Part shown: positions 42,962-51,603 of the stretch, piece after piece
How positions within the stretch are numbered: the first letter of the stretch is position 1
Layout: every line of letters starts with the position of its first letter
Origin: Verrucomicrobiota bacterium
Lineage (GTDB): Bacteria > Verrucomicrobiota > Kiritimatiellia > SS1-B-03-39 > UBA6053
Length of the DNA: 64,000 nt
Reading direction: 5' to 3'
NCBI GenBank assembly: GCA_020831625.1
Contig: JAFIGD010000013.1
Coordinates: 35,075-99,074, forward strand
The notes under the pieces: generated by a model
What the model saw: only the letters and a program-made list of their open reading frames with translations
Told to the model about the DNA's origin: nothing
Databases searched by the model: none
Program-made: the position numbers and the translations under genes

Positions 42962-43864
42962 TTAAAAATAGCCTTCGCGTTTGCGGTCTTCCATGGAGCT
43001 TTCGGAGACTTTGTCGTCGGCGCGGCCGCCTCGTTCGGTGACGCGGGCGGTGGAGACTTCCTGAATGATGTGTTCGACGGTGGTGGCGTCGGACTCGATG
43101 CAGCCGGTGGTCATGATGTCGCCGATGGTGCGGACGCGGACGCGGAGGGTTTTGACCTCCTCTTTGGGTTTGGGGGGCTGGAGGTCGTTGACGGGCAGCC
43201 ACTGGCCGGCGCGGCGGACGACTTCACGCTCGTGGGCGAAATAAATGGAGGGGAGTTCCAGGTTTTCGCGCTGGATGTATTCCCAGATATCCATTTCGGT
43301 CCAGTTGGAGAGGGGGAAGACGCGCATGTTTTGGCCGGGAAGGAGCCGTCCGTTGTAGAGGTTCCAGAGTTCGGGGCGCTGGCGTTTGGGATCCCACTGG
43401 CCGAATTCGTCGCGGAAGGAGAAGAAGCGCTCTTTGGCGCGGGCTTTTTCCTCGTCGCGGCGGGCGCCGCCGAGGGCGGCATCGAACTGAAACTCCTCGA
43501 TGGCGGCGAGCAGGGTGGGGATTTGCAGCCGGTTGCGGCTGATTTCGCCGGGGACCTGATGGGCAATGCCTTTGGCGAGGGCATCCTCCACGGTGCGGAC
43601 GATGAGTTTGGCCCCGAGTTCGGCGGCGCGGCGGTCGCGGAATTCGTTGAGTTCGGGGAAGTTGTGCCCGGTGTCCACGTTGAGGAACGGAAAGGGAATG
43701 CGGGCGGGCCGGAAGGCTTTTTCGGCGAGGCGGAGCATGACGATGGAGTCTTTGCCGCCGCTGAACATGAGGGTGGGCCGCTCAAACTGGGCCGCGACCT
43801 CGCGCATGACGTGAATGCCTTCGGATTCGAGATAGTCGAGATGGGAAAGTTTATATTTGTGCAT
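42962..43864 (-). CDS. cysD: Sulfate adenylyltransferase subunit 2
   Basis: 300 residues from the ATG at 43864 (MHKYKLSHLDYLESEGIHVMREV); the frame to 43924 adds an atypical extension. PP-loop ATPase motif MFSGGKDSIVMLRLA, then FPFLNVDTGHNFPE, GARRDEEKARAKERFFSFRD, PLSNWTEMDIWEYI and the C-terminal GCIESDATTVEHIIQEV with the RRGRADD-like end. It makes APS together with CysN. Downstream of cysH by 26 nt. Confidence 0.97.
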   Translation of the reverse strand: MHKYKLSHLDYLESEGIHVMREVAAQFERPTLMFSGGKDSIVMLRLAEKAFRPARIPFPFLNVDTGHNFPELNEFRDRRAAELGAKLIVRTVEDALAKGIAHQVPGEISRNRLQIPTLLAAIEEFQFDAALGGARRDEEKARAKERFFSFRDEFGQWDPKRQRPELWNLYNGRLLPGQNMRVFPLSNWTEMDIWEYIQRENLELPSIYFAHEREVVRRAGQWLPVNDLQPPKPKEEVKTLRVRVRTIGDIMTTGCIESDATTVEHIIQEVSTARVTERGGRADDKVSESSMEDRKREGYF

Positions 43865-43890
43865 GATCGTATAAGATGGAAAGGGTTTGC

Positions 43891-44529
43891 TTATAGCTTG
43901 GCGGAATCGAGGTGCAAGCCGCATTCCCGTTTTTCGAGGACCTTGGTGGGGTCGAAATAGTTGAATTCGTTGGGGAGATTGTGGTTTTCGATGTAGGCCT
44001 GCATGTCCTCATCGGTCCAGTCGAGGATGGGGCAGACTTTGAGGATGCCGTCGCCGGTGCGGGCGACGATGTCCATGGTTTCGCGGTGGGGGTTCTGGAC
44101 GCGGCGCAGGGCGGTGAGCCAGACTTTGGGTTTGAGGGTGGCGAGACCGCGCCGGAAGGGTTCGAGTTTGACCTCCTCGGTGAAGGCGTTGTGCGCGGCT
44201 TCGTCGTCGATGGAGGGAATTCCGCCGTAAAGACTGTCGCGGTGGGCGGCGGTGCGGCGGGGGATGTAGAGGTGGACATTGAGATTGAGCTTGGCGATGG
44301 TCTCCTCGGCGCAGCGGTAGGTCTGGGGGGTATTGTAGCCGTGATCGACCCAAAGGACGGGAATATCGGGCTGAATTTGCGTTGCGAGATGGAGGAGGAC
44401 CGCCTCATAGGGACGGAAATTGGTGGAAATCATCATGTTGCCGGAGGAGGCGGTCTGCGCCCAGCGCAGGATCTCCTGCGGGGTGGCGTCGGCGAGTTCG
44501 GTATTGGCTTTGGCGGGATCGTGGGTCAT
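43891..44529 (-). CDS. cysH: Phosphoadenylyl-sulfate (PAPS) reductase, thioredoxin-dependent
   Basis: 212 residues. PP-loop-like SSGNMMISTNFRPYEAVLLHL, WVDHGYNTPQTYR, TALRRVQNP and the redox-active Cys in the C-terminal KRECGLH. The paired cysteines (CC...CxxC) that bind the 4Fe-4S cluster in APS reductases are absent, so a PAPS-type enzyme is indicated. No cysC kinase is in view; it must be elsewhere if PAPS is the substrate. The N-terminal SGGxDS signature is altered to SSGNMM. Within the cys operon, after the Rrf2 regulator. Confidence 0.93.
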   Translation of the reverse strand: MTHDPAKANTELADATPQEILRWAQTASSGNMMISTNFRPYEAVLLHLATQIQPDIPVLWVDHGYNTPQTYRCAEETIAKLNLNVHLYIPRRTAAHRDSLYGGIPSIDDEAAHNAFTEEVKLEPFRRGLATLKPKVWLTALRRVQNPHRETMDIVARTGDGILKVCPILDWTDEDMQAYIENHNLPNEFNYFDPTKVLEKRECGLHLDSAKL

Positions 44530-44550
44530 GGTGACGGCCTTTGAAGGGGG

Positions 44551-44961
44551 TTAAATAGAATAATCAGGGGTGTGGGAAAACCGGAGTTTGTCTTCCCGTT
44601 TCAAAAGGGATTGGAAGTCGACCTGATTGACGACCTCTGTGAGCGCGCGGTCGGCCTCTTCCCAAATGGAGGCGAAAACGTCGGTTTCAGGGCCGGGGGC
44701 GTACCAGGGGCCCTCCAGGCTTGAGATGATATCGCCCATGCGAATGTCGCGGGCGGGGCGGGCGAGAATATAACCGCCTTCTTTGCCGCGAATGGATTCG
44801 GTGAATCCGTTCTGTTTCAGATCGCGCAGGATGGCCTCCAGAAAGCGGGCGGGAATTTCTTGCGCGTCCGCGATTTGCTGGATAGTCATGGGGCCCGCAC
44901 CCTGATGACGGGCGAGAGCCAGCACGGCTTTGAGAGCGTATAAACACTTTTTCGATATCAT
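44551..44961 (-). CDS. Rrf2-family transcriptional regulator of the cys operon
   Basis: 136 residues. Winged HTH MISKKCLYALKAVLALARHQGAGPMTIQQIADAQEIPARFLEAILRDLKQNGF, then SIRGKEGGYILARPARDIRMGDII, the Rrf2 wing and dimer helix. It lacks the three clustered Cys of IscR/NsrR, so it resembles the CymR-type cysteine-metabolism repressors. First gene of the cys operon, 21 nt before cysH; control of sulfur assimilation and of itself is inferred. Confidence 0.9.
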   Translation of the reverse strand: MISKKCLYALKAVLALARHQGAGPMTIQQIADAQEIPARFLEAILRDLKQNGFTESIRGKEGGYILARPARDIRMGDIISSLEGPWYAPGPETDVFASIWEEADRALTEVVNQVDFQSLLKREDKLRFSHTPDYSI

Positions 44962-44971
44962 AGTCCACTAT
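44960..44971. promoter_or_regulatory. Inverted repeat at the start of the Rrf2 gene, possible operator
   Basis: ATAGT-CC-ACTAT overlaps the start codon of the Rrf2 gene. A TTGACA box on the minus strand lies at 44998-44993 with a poor -10. The position suits autoregulation. Confidence 0.4.
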
Positions 44972-44998
44972 CCCTATTGATTTAGTAGAGATTGTCAA

Positions 44999-45594
44999 CA
45001 GAGCTTTTGCGGTTTTTGAATTTTTCCGAGAGTCGGAAAAGAAGGCCGGGCGTTTTCCGAGGTTCGGAATAGGGGCAAGACGCGCAGATGGTTGGCCACG
45101 AAAGAAACAGAGGGGTTTAACCACGGATTCACACGGATGGACACGGATGCTGTGGGGCAGGGGGCAGGGTGGGGGGGGGCAACCACTGATGAACACTGAT
45201 GAACACTGATCTTTGGGGCAGGAGGCCGCGAGGCAGAGGAGGAATTAAACCACGGATTCACAGGGGGCGGTGATTCGGGTTTTTGGCGACGTATCGGGCC
45301 CAGAGTCACGGCTCCCCTCCGACAAGCGGAGGGGTGGCGGATTTTTCACCCGAAACCGTTCAGATTGTGCCGGACCCTTTTTCGGCGAAGCCCCCTTTTG
45401 ACGGGTCTGCCAACAAACAATTCGTCATGAAGGCTCCCTCCTTATCCCATGCATTTTTGATAATCAGGACAAAATCAGGAAGATCCTGGTGTCGCGTCAA
45501 AAAATTGGGGGCCGTTCTGAGATGAAAACAAATTGCCAATTCCCCGGACGCCTGTTAGCCACTGCAAAGAGATGAAATACCCCCTTGTGATAAA
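44999..45594. other. Repeat-bearing intergenic region
   Basis: About 600 nt without a credible gene. It carries the CCACGGAT/CCACTGAT array (45119-45265) and a hairpin with an 8-bp stem (CCCCTCCG at 45314-45321, CGGAGGGG at 45327-45334). Short open frames are composed of repeat sequence. Confidence 0.55.
45119..45265. repeat. CCACGGAT-family degenerate intergenic repeats
   Basis: AACCACGGATTCACACGGAT is followed by GGACACGGATG, then AACCACTGAT with two GAACACTGAT units, then another CCACGGATTCACA. Units of ~10 nt share ACxGAT. Related text recurs at 63380-63960. Confidence 0.8.
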
Positions 45595-46452
45595 ATGAAC
45601 CCGTTCGTACTGATTTTTGCGGATGGCACGACGTTTTTTGTCGGTTTGGTCGTTGTGCTTGCGGCCGAGGGGATCCTCTTCCGGTTTCGGAACCGTTTCA
45701 CCAGACCGATCTGCACTGTGGCTGCCATTGTCGGTATCATTTTGGTGATCATTTCGGCCACCCCGCTTCCAATATGGGCATATGCCCTTTGGGCTGTCCC
45801 GGCTGTCTGCGGGATCGTTGCGCTGAATCGGTCCGCGCCTTCCCGGCGGTTCCGCTTGACCGGTGTGGTTTTGCTTTTTGCATCAACATCGGTGCTGTGC
45901 CTCATGGAAGCGCCATTTCATCGCCGCCCCGCACTACGAGTCTCCGCCGACAGAACCGTCTATGTTCTGGGTGATTCCATCAGTGCGGGAATGGGAACCG
46001 AGCACCGCTGCTGGCCAGCGGTGCTGGATGATATGAAGCCCTTCAGGGTCGTCAATCTGGCTCAACCCGGGGCGACTGTTGAGGGTGCAATTAACCAAGC
46101 CAAGGCCATATCCGAACCGAACGCCCTTGTCATTGTGGCGATAGGAGGAAACGATCTTCTTGGCGGAACGGATGCGGCATCATTTCATTCCACGCTGGAT
46201 AAACTTGTCTCCGCTCTACGGTCAGGCCAACATGATTTTCTTCTTCTCGAACTGCCCTTGTTTCCTTTTCGGAACGCGTACGGCATGGCGCAACGCGATG
46301 TCGTGCGGAAGCATGGAGGATCCATGCTTCCCAAACGATCCTTTACGCGGGTATTGGGAACGAAACAGGGAACCCTTGACGGCCTGCATCTTTCGCAGGC
46401 AGGCCACGATGCAATGGCGGAAATCATCGCGGAGGTGCTGAATGTGCAATGA
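45595..46452 (+). CDS. Membrane-anchored SGNH-family hydrolase
   Basis: 285 residues. Three to four N-terminal hydrophobic segments (~5-105; e.g. FFVGLVVVLAAEGILF, VAAIVGIILVIISATPLPIWAYALWAVPAVCGIVAL) precede an SGNH esterase domain. The domain has block I VLGDSISAGMGT (Ser nucleophile), block II Gly in NLAQPGATVEGA, block III IGGNDLLGG, and block V DGLHLSQAGHDAM (Asp/His). The family hydrolyses ester or acyl groups on lipids, glycans or peptidoglycan. The domain faces the periplasm if the topology is as drawn. The stop overlaps the BrnA-like remnant by 11 nt. Confidence 0.82.
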   Translation: MNPFVLIFADGTTFFVGLVVVLAAEGILFRFRNRFTRPICTVAAIVGIILVIISATPLPIWAYALWAVPAVCGIVALNRSAPSRRFRLTGVVLLFASTSVLCLMEAPFHRRPALRVSADRTVYVLGDSISAGMGTEHRCWPAVLDDMKPFRVVNLAQPGATVEGAINQAKAISEPNALVIVAIGGNDLLGGTDAASFHSTLDKLVSALRSGQHDFLLLELPLFPFRNAYGMAQRDVVRKHGGSMLPKRSFTRVLGTKQGTLDGLHLSQAGHDAMAEIIAEVLNVQ

Positions 46453-46633
46453 ACTAAAACGCGATATTGTTAGCGGAAATAATTTCAAAGCTAAAGATTT
46501 GGATAAAATTTTTGATGAGGGTGAGGTCGATATCCGTGATTATTTGGATCTTTCCCGGGCATTCAGACCTGGAATTGAATTGAGTAAGAGTGTTCAGACC
46601 AGCCGGTATTTGGCGCATTCTTCGAGGGCGTAG
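46442..46633 (+). pseudogene. Truncated BrnA-family antitoxin
   Basis: The first ~48 residues (NFKAKDLDKIFDEGEVDIRDYLDLSRAFRPGIE) match the N-terminal half of BrnA antitoxins. The RHH half normally following (VNVDFPxWM...) is absent; after position ~46588 the frame runs into antisense of the dgt gene 3' end. No BrnT toxin gene is nearby. This is a broken TA remnant. Overlaps the SGNH hydrolase stop by 11 nt. Confidence 0.65.
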
Positions 46634-47736
46634 CGGTCGGTGCAGCCGGCGACGTAGTCGCAGACGGTGCGGTGGAGGCCGAAGGTGTCGAGGCGTTTGC
46701 GGGCTTTGGCACCCATGTGTTCGGGGTGGAGGAGGTAGTGGTCGAAGAGGCGGGTCATGAGGCGGACGGCCTCGTCCCCGGCGGCGGTGACGTCGGGGTG
46801 GAAGTACATTTCTTCGAAGAGAAATTTCCGGTAGGGTTTGAGCAGGACGCGGAAGGGTTCGGAGAAATGGATGGCCCGGTCGGGCGCGGTCATGACCTCC
46901 CAGGGGGTTTGGGGGTTGAGGGCGCTGAGCTGTTCGTCGGCGCGCTGGAGGACATCCTCGATCTGGAGGGTGAAGAGCATGCGGATGGCGGTGGAGGCGA
47001 GGCGGTCGGCGGGACAGTCGGGGTACTGACGTCGGACGCGGTCCTCGGCGAGGTTCCAGAGGTCGAGGGCGCGGAGTTGATCGAGGGTGATGAGGCCGGC
47101 CTCGAGGCCGTCCTGCACATCGTGGGCCTGGTAGGCGATGTCGTCGGCGACATCGGCGATCTGGGCCTCGACGAATTGCCAGGGGCCGACGGGGAAGCCG
47201 TCGAGTTCGGCGCCGGGGTCGCGGCTGACATGTTTGCGGAGGCCGGCGCGGACTTCCCAGGTGAGGTTGAGGCCGTCGAATTCGGGGTAGTCCTCTTCGA
47301 GGAGTTCGACCCAGCGGAGGCTTTGGAGGTTGTGGTCGAAGCCGCCGTGTTCGGCCATGCGTTCATCGAGGGCGCGTTCGCCGCTGTGGCCGAAGGGGCT
47401 GTGGCCGATGTCGTGGGCGAGGGAGATGGCGGCGGTGAGGTCCTCGTTGACGCGGAGGGCGCGGGCGAGGGTGCGGGCCACGGAGGTCATTTCGATGGTG
47501 TGGGTGAGGCGGGTGCGGTAGTGGTCCTGGGTGCCGTTGACGAAGACCTGGGTTTTGTATTCGAGGCGGCGGAAGCACTTGCTGTTGACGATGCGGTCGC
47601 GGTCGCGCTGGAAATCGGTGCGGCGCGAATGCCGCGACTCGCGGTGGGTGCGGCCCCGGGTAAGGGCGGTGCGGCAGGCGCAGGGGGCGAGGGTTTGATC
47701 CTCGGTTTGTTCGCGCTGGGTTCTGGATTCGATCAT
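46594..47736 (-). CDS. dgt: dGTP triphosphohydrolase-like HD-domain protein
   Basis: 380 residues. DRDRIVNSKCFRRLEYKTQVF, TRLTHTIEMTSVARTLAR, SLAHDIGHSPFGHSGERALDE (HD motif) and DVADDIAYQAHDVQDGL are dGTPase-family signatures. It hydrolyses dNTPs to deoxynucleosides and triphosphate. The length fits the short, dGTPase-like subgroup; the exact nucleotide preference is not certain. An N-terminal basic stretch (CACRTALTRGRTHRESRHS) precedes the domain. The gene end abuts the BrnA remnant. Confidence 0.92.
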   Translation of the reverse strand: MIESRTQREQTEDQTLAPCACRTALTRGRTHRESRHSRRTDFQRDRDRIVNSKCFRRLEYKTQVFVNGTQDHYRTRLTHTIEMTSVARTLARALRVNEDLTAAISLAHDIGHSPFGHSGERALDERMAEHGGFDHNLQSLRWVELLEEDYPEFDGLNLTWEVRAGLRKHVSRDPGAELDGFPVGPWQFVEAQIADVADDIAYQAHDVQDGLEAGLITLDQLRALDLWNLAEDRVRRQYPDCPADRLASTAIRMLFTLQIEDVLQRADEQLSALNPQTPWEVMTAPDRAIHFSEPFRVLLKPYRKFLFEEMYFHPDVTAAGDEAVRLMTRLFDHYLLHPEHMGAKARKRLDTFGLHRTVCDYVAGCTDRYALEECAKYRLV

Positions 47737-48071
47737 GGATGAGCAGGATGAAAGTTAAAATTTGTTGAACCGGCAGTCCGAACAGAGCCAATTCCGGTTT
47801 TGCTTGCCTTCGCAAACGCCTTTTATGCTTACGGCAAAGCGGCGTGAATACAAGCCTCTGGTGTTTCACGGGGCGCACCCAGCGCTTTGGCGGTTCCCTG
47901 TTTGCCAAGCGGAGAGTTGTTTTTGAGCGGATCGCCGGATCCTCCGGACGTTGTGCCGTCTTTGGGCGTTCAGCCTGTGAATGATCCGGCCGCCGCCCTC
48001 GGATGTGTCTTTCGGTGGGTTTTTGCTGGAATTAGGATTGTAAAGGCCGGAGAAGTTGGCATGATTCCGGG
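47737..48071. other. Intergenic region before the hybrid kinase gene
   Basis: About 335 nt between divergent genes. No gene, repeat or strong promoter recognised. Confidence 0.4.
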
Positions 48072-49508
48072 ATGATTTTCAAGACTTCATCCAGGATTTT
48101 AGTGATCGCGCTGCTGTTTGGCGCGGTGGCCTGGGTGCTGGACGCGTGGCTGAGTTCGGTTTTGTTTCCGGATGCGACGTTTTGGGAGCTGCTGACCGGC
48201 GATTTTCCGGATCGGAGTATTTATGTCCGGTCGGTGGTGGTGGTGTTGATCGTGATTTTCGGGTTGGTTGCAGGGAGTCTGATGTCGAGGCTGGAGGCGG
48301 ACTGGGAGGCGCGTCACCGGGGGGAGCTTGAGACGCATCAGGAGCGGGAGCAGTTGCTGAAGCATCAGAATATGGAGGCGATCGGTTCGCTGGCGGGGGG
48401 ATTCGCGCATGAATTCAACAACATTCTTCAGGCCATGATGGGGAGCGCCTACATTGCGGATTTGCAAAGCGGCGGGGAAGGGTCGCCGATACACGAGCAC
48501 CTGCGGGATATTCAAATGAGCGGCGCGCGGGCCGCGAAGTTGTGTGACCAGATGTTGACGTTTGCGGGAAAGAAATCGGTGCTGTTGAAGGATATTTATG
48601 TGGATAAGCAGCTGAATGCGATTGAGGGACTGCTTCGAAAGACCACGGGGGAATTGCCGCTCACGTTTTCATTGCGGGCCCCTGACATTATTATGGGGGG
48701 AGATGCGGGTTTGTTTCGGGATTTGTTTGAGAATGTCTTGAAGAATTCGGTGGAGGCGCGCGGGGAGCACGCGATCACAGTGGAAATCGCAACCCGGTAC
48801 CGGACGTGTGTGGAGGAGGACATCGCGGACTTTATGTCCGGATCGCTGTTGACGCCGGGCGAATATGTGGAAATCGTGGTGAAAGATACCGGCACGGGTA
48901 TTGCCGCGAACGTGAAGGACCGGATTTTTGATCCGTTCTATTCAACAAAATTTCAGGGGCGCGGCCTGGGGCTTTCCGAAGTGATGGGCATTGTGCGGAC
49001 GTTTTCGGGCGGGGTGAAGGTGACCTCGGCCCTGAACCTCGGCACGACGTTCACTTTTTTGTTTCCGGCCCGACTGGCCGAGGAGCGGTCGTCGAAGCGG
49101 AGCTCGTCTCTGCCCAATCCCACGGGTCACGGGCTGATCTGGATTGTGGATGACGAGTTGCTGATCACTCAAACACTGCAAAGGGTTTTAACCCGGTGGG
49201 GATTTAATGTCCATACCGCCCGAAGCGGGGAGGAATTTCTCGATCTGTTTCCGGCAACAGCGGAGGACTGTTCCTGTATCCTGCTGGATTTGACGATGCC
49301 GGGGATCGGCGGGGAGGAAGTGCACGCTTCTCTCCGGAACACGTATGCGAATATTCCGGTGATTGTGATGAGCGGCTACAGCGAGGAGCAAAGTCTTTCG
49401 AAATTTGAATCGAATGATATCGCCGGGTTCCTGCATAAGCCATTCCCGCTGGAGTCGATGGAGGAGGTTCTCCGCAAGGTCTTGCCGCAGGACTGCTGGT
49501 CAAAATAA
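48072..49508 (+). CDS. Hybrid sensor histidine kinase with C-terminal receiver
   Basis: 478 residues. Two membrane helices (~8-32 and ~52-72) flank a short ~20-residue loop, so there is no sizeable periplasmic sensor. HisKA H-box GGFAHEFNNIL (His113), N-box ENVLKNSVEA, G1 KDTGTGI, F-box DPFYSTK, G2 GRGLGLS. The receiver covers ~355-475 with acidic IVDDE, phospho-acceptor Asp406 (LLDLTMP), a conserved Ser in VMSGYS and a Lys in HKPF. No output domain follows, so the phosphate is likely passed to an unlinked protein. Overlaps the NamZ-like gene tail by 9 nt (convergent). Confidence 0.93.
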   Translation: MIFKTSSRILVIALLFGAVAWVLDAWLSSVLFPDATFWELLTGDFPDRSIYVRSVVVVLIVIFGLVAGSLMSRLEADWEARHRGELETHQEREQLLKHQNMEAIGSLAGGFAHEFNNILQAMMGSAYIADLQSGGEGSPIHEHLRDIQMSGARAAKLCDQMLTFAGKKSVLLKDIYVDKQLNAIEGLLRKTTGELPLTFSLRAPDIIMGGDAGLFRDLFENVLKNSVEARGEHAITVEIATRYRTCVEEDIADFMSGSLLTPGEYVEIVVKDTGTGIAANVKDRIFDPFYSTKFQGRGLGLSEVMGIVRTFSGGVKVTSALNLGTTFTFLFPARLAEERSSKRSSSLPNPTGHGLIWIVDDELLITQTLQRVLTRWGFNVHTARSGEEFLDLFPATAEDCSCILLDLTMPGIGGEEVHASLRNTYANIPVIVMSGYSEEQSLSKFESNDIAGFLHKPFPLESMEEVLRKVLPQDCWSK

Positions 49509-50540
49509 CGCGATGATGTCTTCAGGGGTTTGACCGTTCTCCAGGGCGGCGCGCACGGAGGCGGTCCCCATGAGCTTGTCGAAAAAATCAGGCCGGGCAT
49601 CCGGGTGGCGAAAGAGCCGGTCGGTTCCCAGTTGATCCCGCAGGGCGGTGAGCAGGCGAACGGCGTTTCGAACCGGGGCGTATGGCTCTCCGTTGGGCGT
49701 GAAGAGAATTCCCGGCCAATTTTCCTGACTTTTCGTGACGGTGGCGTCAAGGCCTTCAAGCGACAGGATGTCGATGACGGGGCCGGGGTTCAGATCCGGC
49801 ATGGCCCAGAGATGGAAGGAGCGCGGGCCGCCGCGGTCAACGCTGACCTGCGGAACGGCCTCGCACCAGACGGTGACGGGGTAGACGAGGGCGGCGGTGC
49901 GGTTGGGGATGCCCGGGGAGGGCGGATGCCAGGGCGGATTCGGAGAGTTTTCCGCCGGGATGACGCAGAGTTCGAGGGCTTTGAGCCGGGGATCGGTTCG
50001 GTGCAGATGCAGCGCGAGGGGGCCCTGGCTGAGTCCGTAGACGAGGGGGAGATCGATTTGGCCGACAAAGCTGCGGAGGGCGGGGTCGAGCCCGGGGCCG
50101 TCGGTGATACCTTCGAGCGGGGTGGGGCGGTCGAGGACCATAACCGGGCATCCGACGTCGGCGGCGACGAGGAGGACGTTTTGGAGGGTGGAGGCGTAGG
50201 TGTAGCAGCGGACCCCGAGATCCTGAAGGTCGATAACAAGCAGGTCGAGGTCCTTGAGCCATTCCGGGGGCGGGGAACGATGTTCCCCGTACAGGCTGTG
50301 GATGGGGAGGTCGAGATCCGGATGCCGGGCGGAATCGATGATTTCGCCGGCGGCGCCGTTGCCGAAAAAGCCGTGTTCGGGGGAGAAGAGGCGGGTAAGG
50401 CGCCAGTCGCGGCGGCGCGCGAGGGCGTTGGCGCTGTGCTCGCCGGTCCGGGTGCGGGAGGCGGCGTGGGCGAGGAGTCCGGCGTTCGCGCCGGGGCGGG
50501 GAAGGGCGGGGCGTGCGAGGAGGGTGTCGATCCCGTTCAT
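49500..50540 (-). CDS. DUF1343 / NamZ-type exo-beta-N-acetylmuramidase-like protein
   Basis: 346 residues from the ATG at 50540. GIDTLL, LTRLFSPEHGFFG, AGEIIDS, LYGEHRSPPPEWLKDLDLLVIDLQDLGVRCYTYASTL and VLDRPTPLEGI are the DUF1343 signatures. Characterised members release MurNAc from peptidoglycan fragments. No signal peptide, so it would act on imported muropeptide, or the true start is different. Shorter than usual (~400). It follows ruvA by 7 nt, in one minus-strand cluster. Confidence 0.85.
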   Translation of the reverse strand: MNGIDTLLARPALPRPGANAGLLAHAASRTRTGEHSANALARRRDWRLTRLFSPEHGFFGNGAAGEIIDSARHPDLDLPIHSLYGEHRSPPPEWLKDLDLLVIDLQDLGVRCYTYASTLQNVLLVAADVGCPVMVLDRPTPLEGITDGPGLDPALRSFVGQIDLPLVYGLSQGPLALHLHRTDPRLKALELCVIPAENSPNPPWHPPSPGIPNRTAALVYPVTVWCEAVPQVSVDRGGPRSFHLWAMPDLNPGPVIDILSLEGLDATVTKSQENWPGILFTPNGEPYAPVRNAVRLLTALRDQLGTDRLFRHPDARPDFFDKLMGTASVRAALENGQTPEDIIALF

Positions 50541-50547
50541 CGAAAAC

Positions 50548-51138
50548 CTAACGGGCCGCGAGGGCGCGGCGGATGAGTTCGTCGACGCTGACCGCCGGGT
50601 CGTCGCGCCCGGGGACTTTGTCGATGAGGGCTTTGGCGTCCTGTTGTTTGAATCCGAGGGCGACGAGGGCGAGAATTGCGTCCCGCAGCCGGGTGTTGAC
50701 CGGGCCTTCGCCGGAGGAGAGTTCCATGATTTCGGCTTTGCCGATTTTGTCGCGGAGGTCGATGACGATGCGCTCGGCGGTTTTTTTGCCGATGCCGGAG
50801 ATGCCGCTGAGGCGTTTGATATCGCCCTCAACGATGGCGGTTTTGAGTTCGCGGATGCTCATGCCGCTGAGGGCGGTGAGGGCGAGTTTGGGGCCGATGC
50901 CGGAGACGAGGATAAGGCGCTCAAACATGAGGCGCTCCTCCTCGGTGGCGAACCCGAAGAGGGTGAGATCGTCTTCGCGCACGGCCAGATGGGTGAGGAC
51001 GCGGGCGGTGTGGCCGGGCGCGGGCAGGCTGTCGTGGGCGCACAGGGGAATCGGGAGCCGGAAGGCGATGCCGCCGCATTGGAGGATCACGTGGGTGGGA
51101 TGTTTTTCGACGAGAGTGCCTTCGAGAAATTCAATCAT
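50548..51138 (-). CDS. ruvA: Holliday junction ATP-dependent helicase subunit RuvA
   Basis: 196 residues from the ATG at 51138 (MIEFLEGTLVEK). OB-fold N-terminus, LTLFGFATEEERLMFERLILVSGIGPKLALTALS, LSGISGIGKKTAERIVIDLRDK (two HhH motifs) and a C-terminal domain III (ILALVALGFKQQDAKALIDK). It binds Holliday junctions as a tetramer and targets RuvB. No ruvB or ruvC next to it. Confidence 0.96.
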   Translation of the reverse strand: MIEFLEGTLVEKHPTHVILQCGGIAFRLPIPLCAHDSLPAPGHTARVLTHLAVREDDLTLFGFATEEERLMFERLILVSGIGPKLALTALSGMSIRELKTAIVEGDIKRLSGISGIGKKTAERIVIDLRDKIGKAEIMELSSGEGPVNTRLRDAILALVALGFKQQDAKALIDKVPGRDDPAVSVDELIRRALAAR

Positions 51139-51148
51139 GCCGTGAGGC

Positions 51149-51571
51149 TTAACTTTCCCGGACGTGCCCGTCGAGCCAATGTTGCAGAACATTTTTGGGG
51201 GCGAATCCGGTCCACCGGTCGACTTCGACGCCGTTGCGGAGGAGGACGAGGGCGGGCACCCCGCTGATCCCGAAAAAGCTGGCGGTGGCGCGGGTGTCGT
51301 CGACGTTCATGGCGAGGAAGTCGATTTTATGTTCGTAGAGGGGCGCGAGGGCGCTGAGTTCGGGTTTCATGCGGACGCAGGGGCCGCACCAGGGGGCCCA
51401 GAAATCGACCAGCACCCATTCGGACCGGGCAGAGTGGTTGGCAAAGGTGTCGTCTGACCCGTGGGTAATGAGCGGGCTGAGGGTTTCAAGATCCACGCGC
51501 GGACGGCGGAGGCTCTGAAGGGTGAAGAGGGCGGCGATGCCGAGGATGAGGAAGAAGGTGGATTTTTTCAT
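51149..51571 (-). CDS. Membrane-anchored thioredoxin-like protein
   Basis: 140 residues. N-terminal membrane anchor KKSTFFLILGIAALFTLQSL, then a thioredoxin fold with VDFWAPWCGPCVRMKPEL (WCGPC active site) and the cis-proline motif SGVPALVLL. Probably a periplasmic thiol-disulfide oxidoreductase; WCGPC points to a reducing or thioredoxin-like role. It lies 10 nt upstream of ruvA. CysH needs a cytoplasmic thioredoxin, so this anchored one is an unlikely partner. Confidence 0.9.
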   Translation of the reverse strand: MKKSTFFLILGIAALFTLQSLRRPRVDLETLSPLITHGSDDTFANHSARSEWVLVDFWAPWCGPCVRMKPELSALAPLYEHKIDFLAMNVDDTRATASFFGISGVPALVLLRNGVEVDRWTGFAPKNVLQHWLDGHVRES

Positions 51572-51603
51572 ATCCCCGGTTCGTCGGTGGAGTCCGCTCG
51601 GTC

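Noticed and set aside
45283..45525. 80-residue open frame in the repeat-rich intergenic region
   Set aside because: No ribosome-binding site or family; includes the hairpin and repeat-derived sequence.
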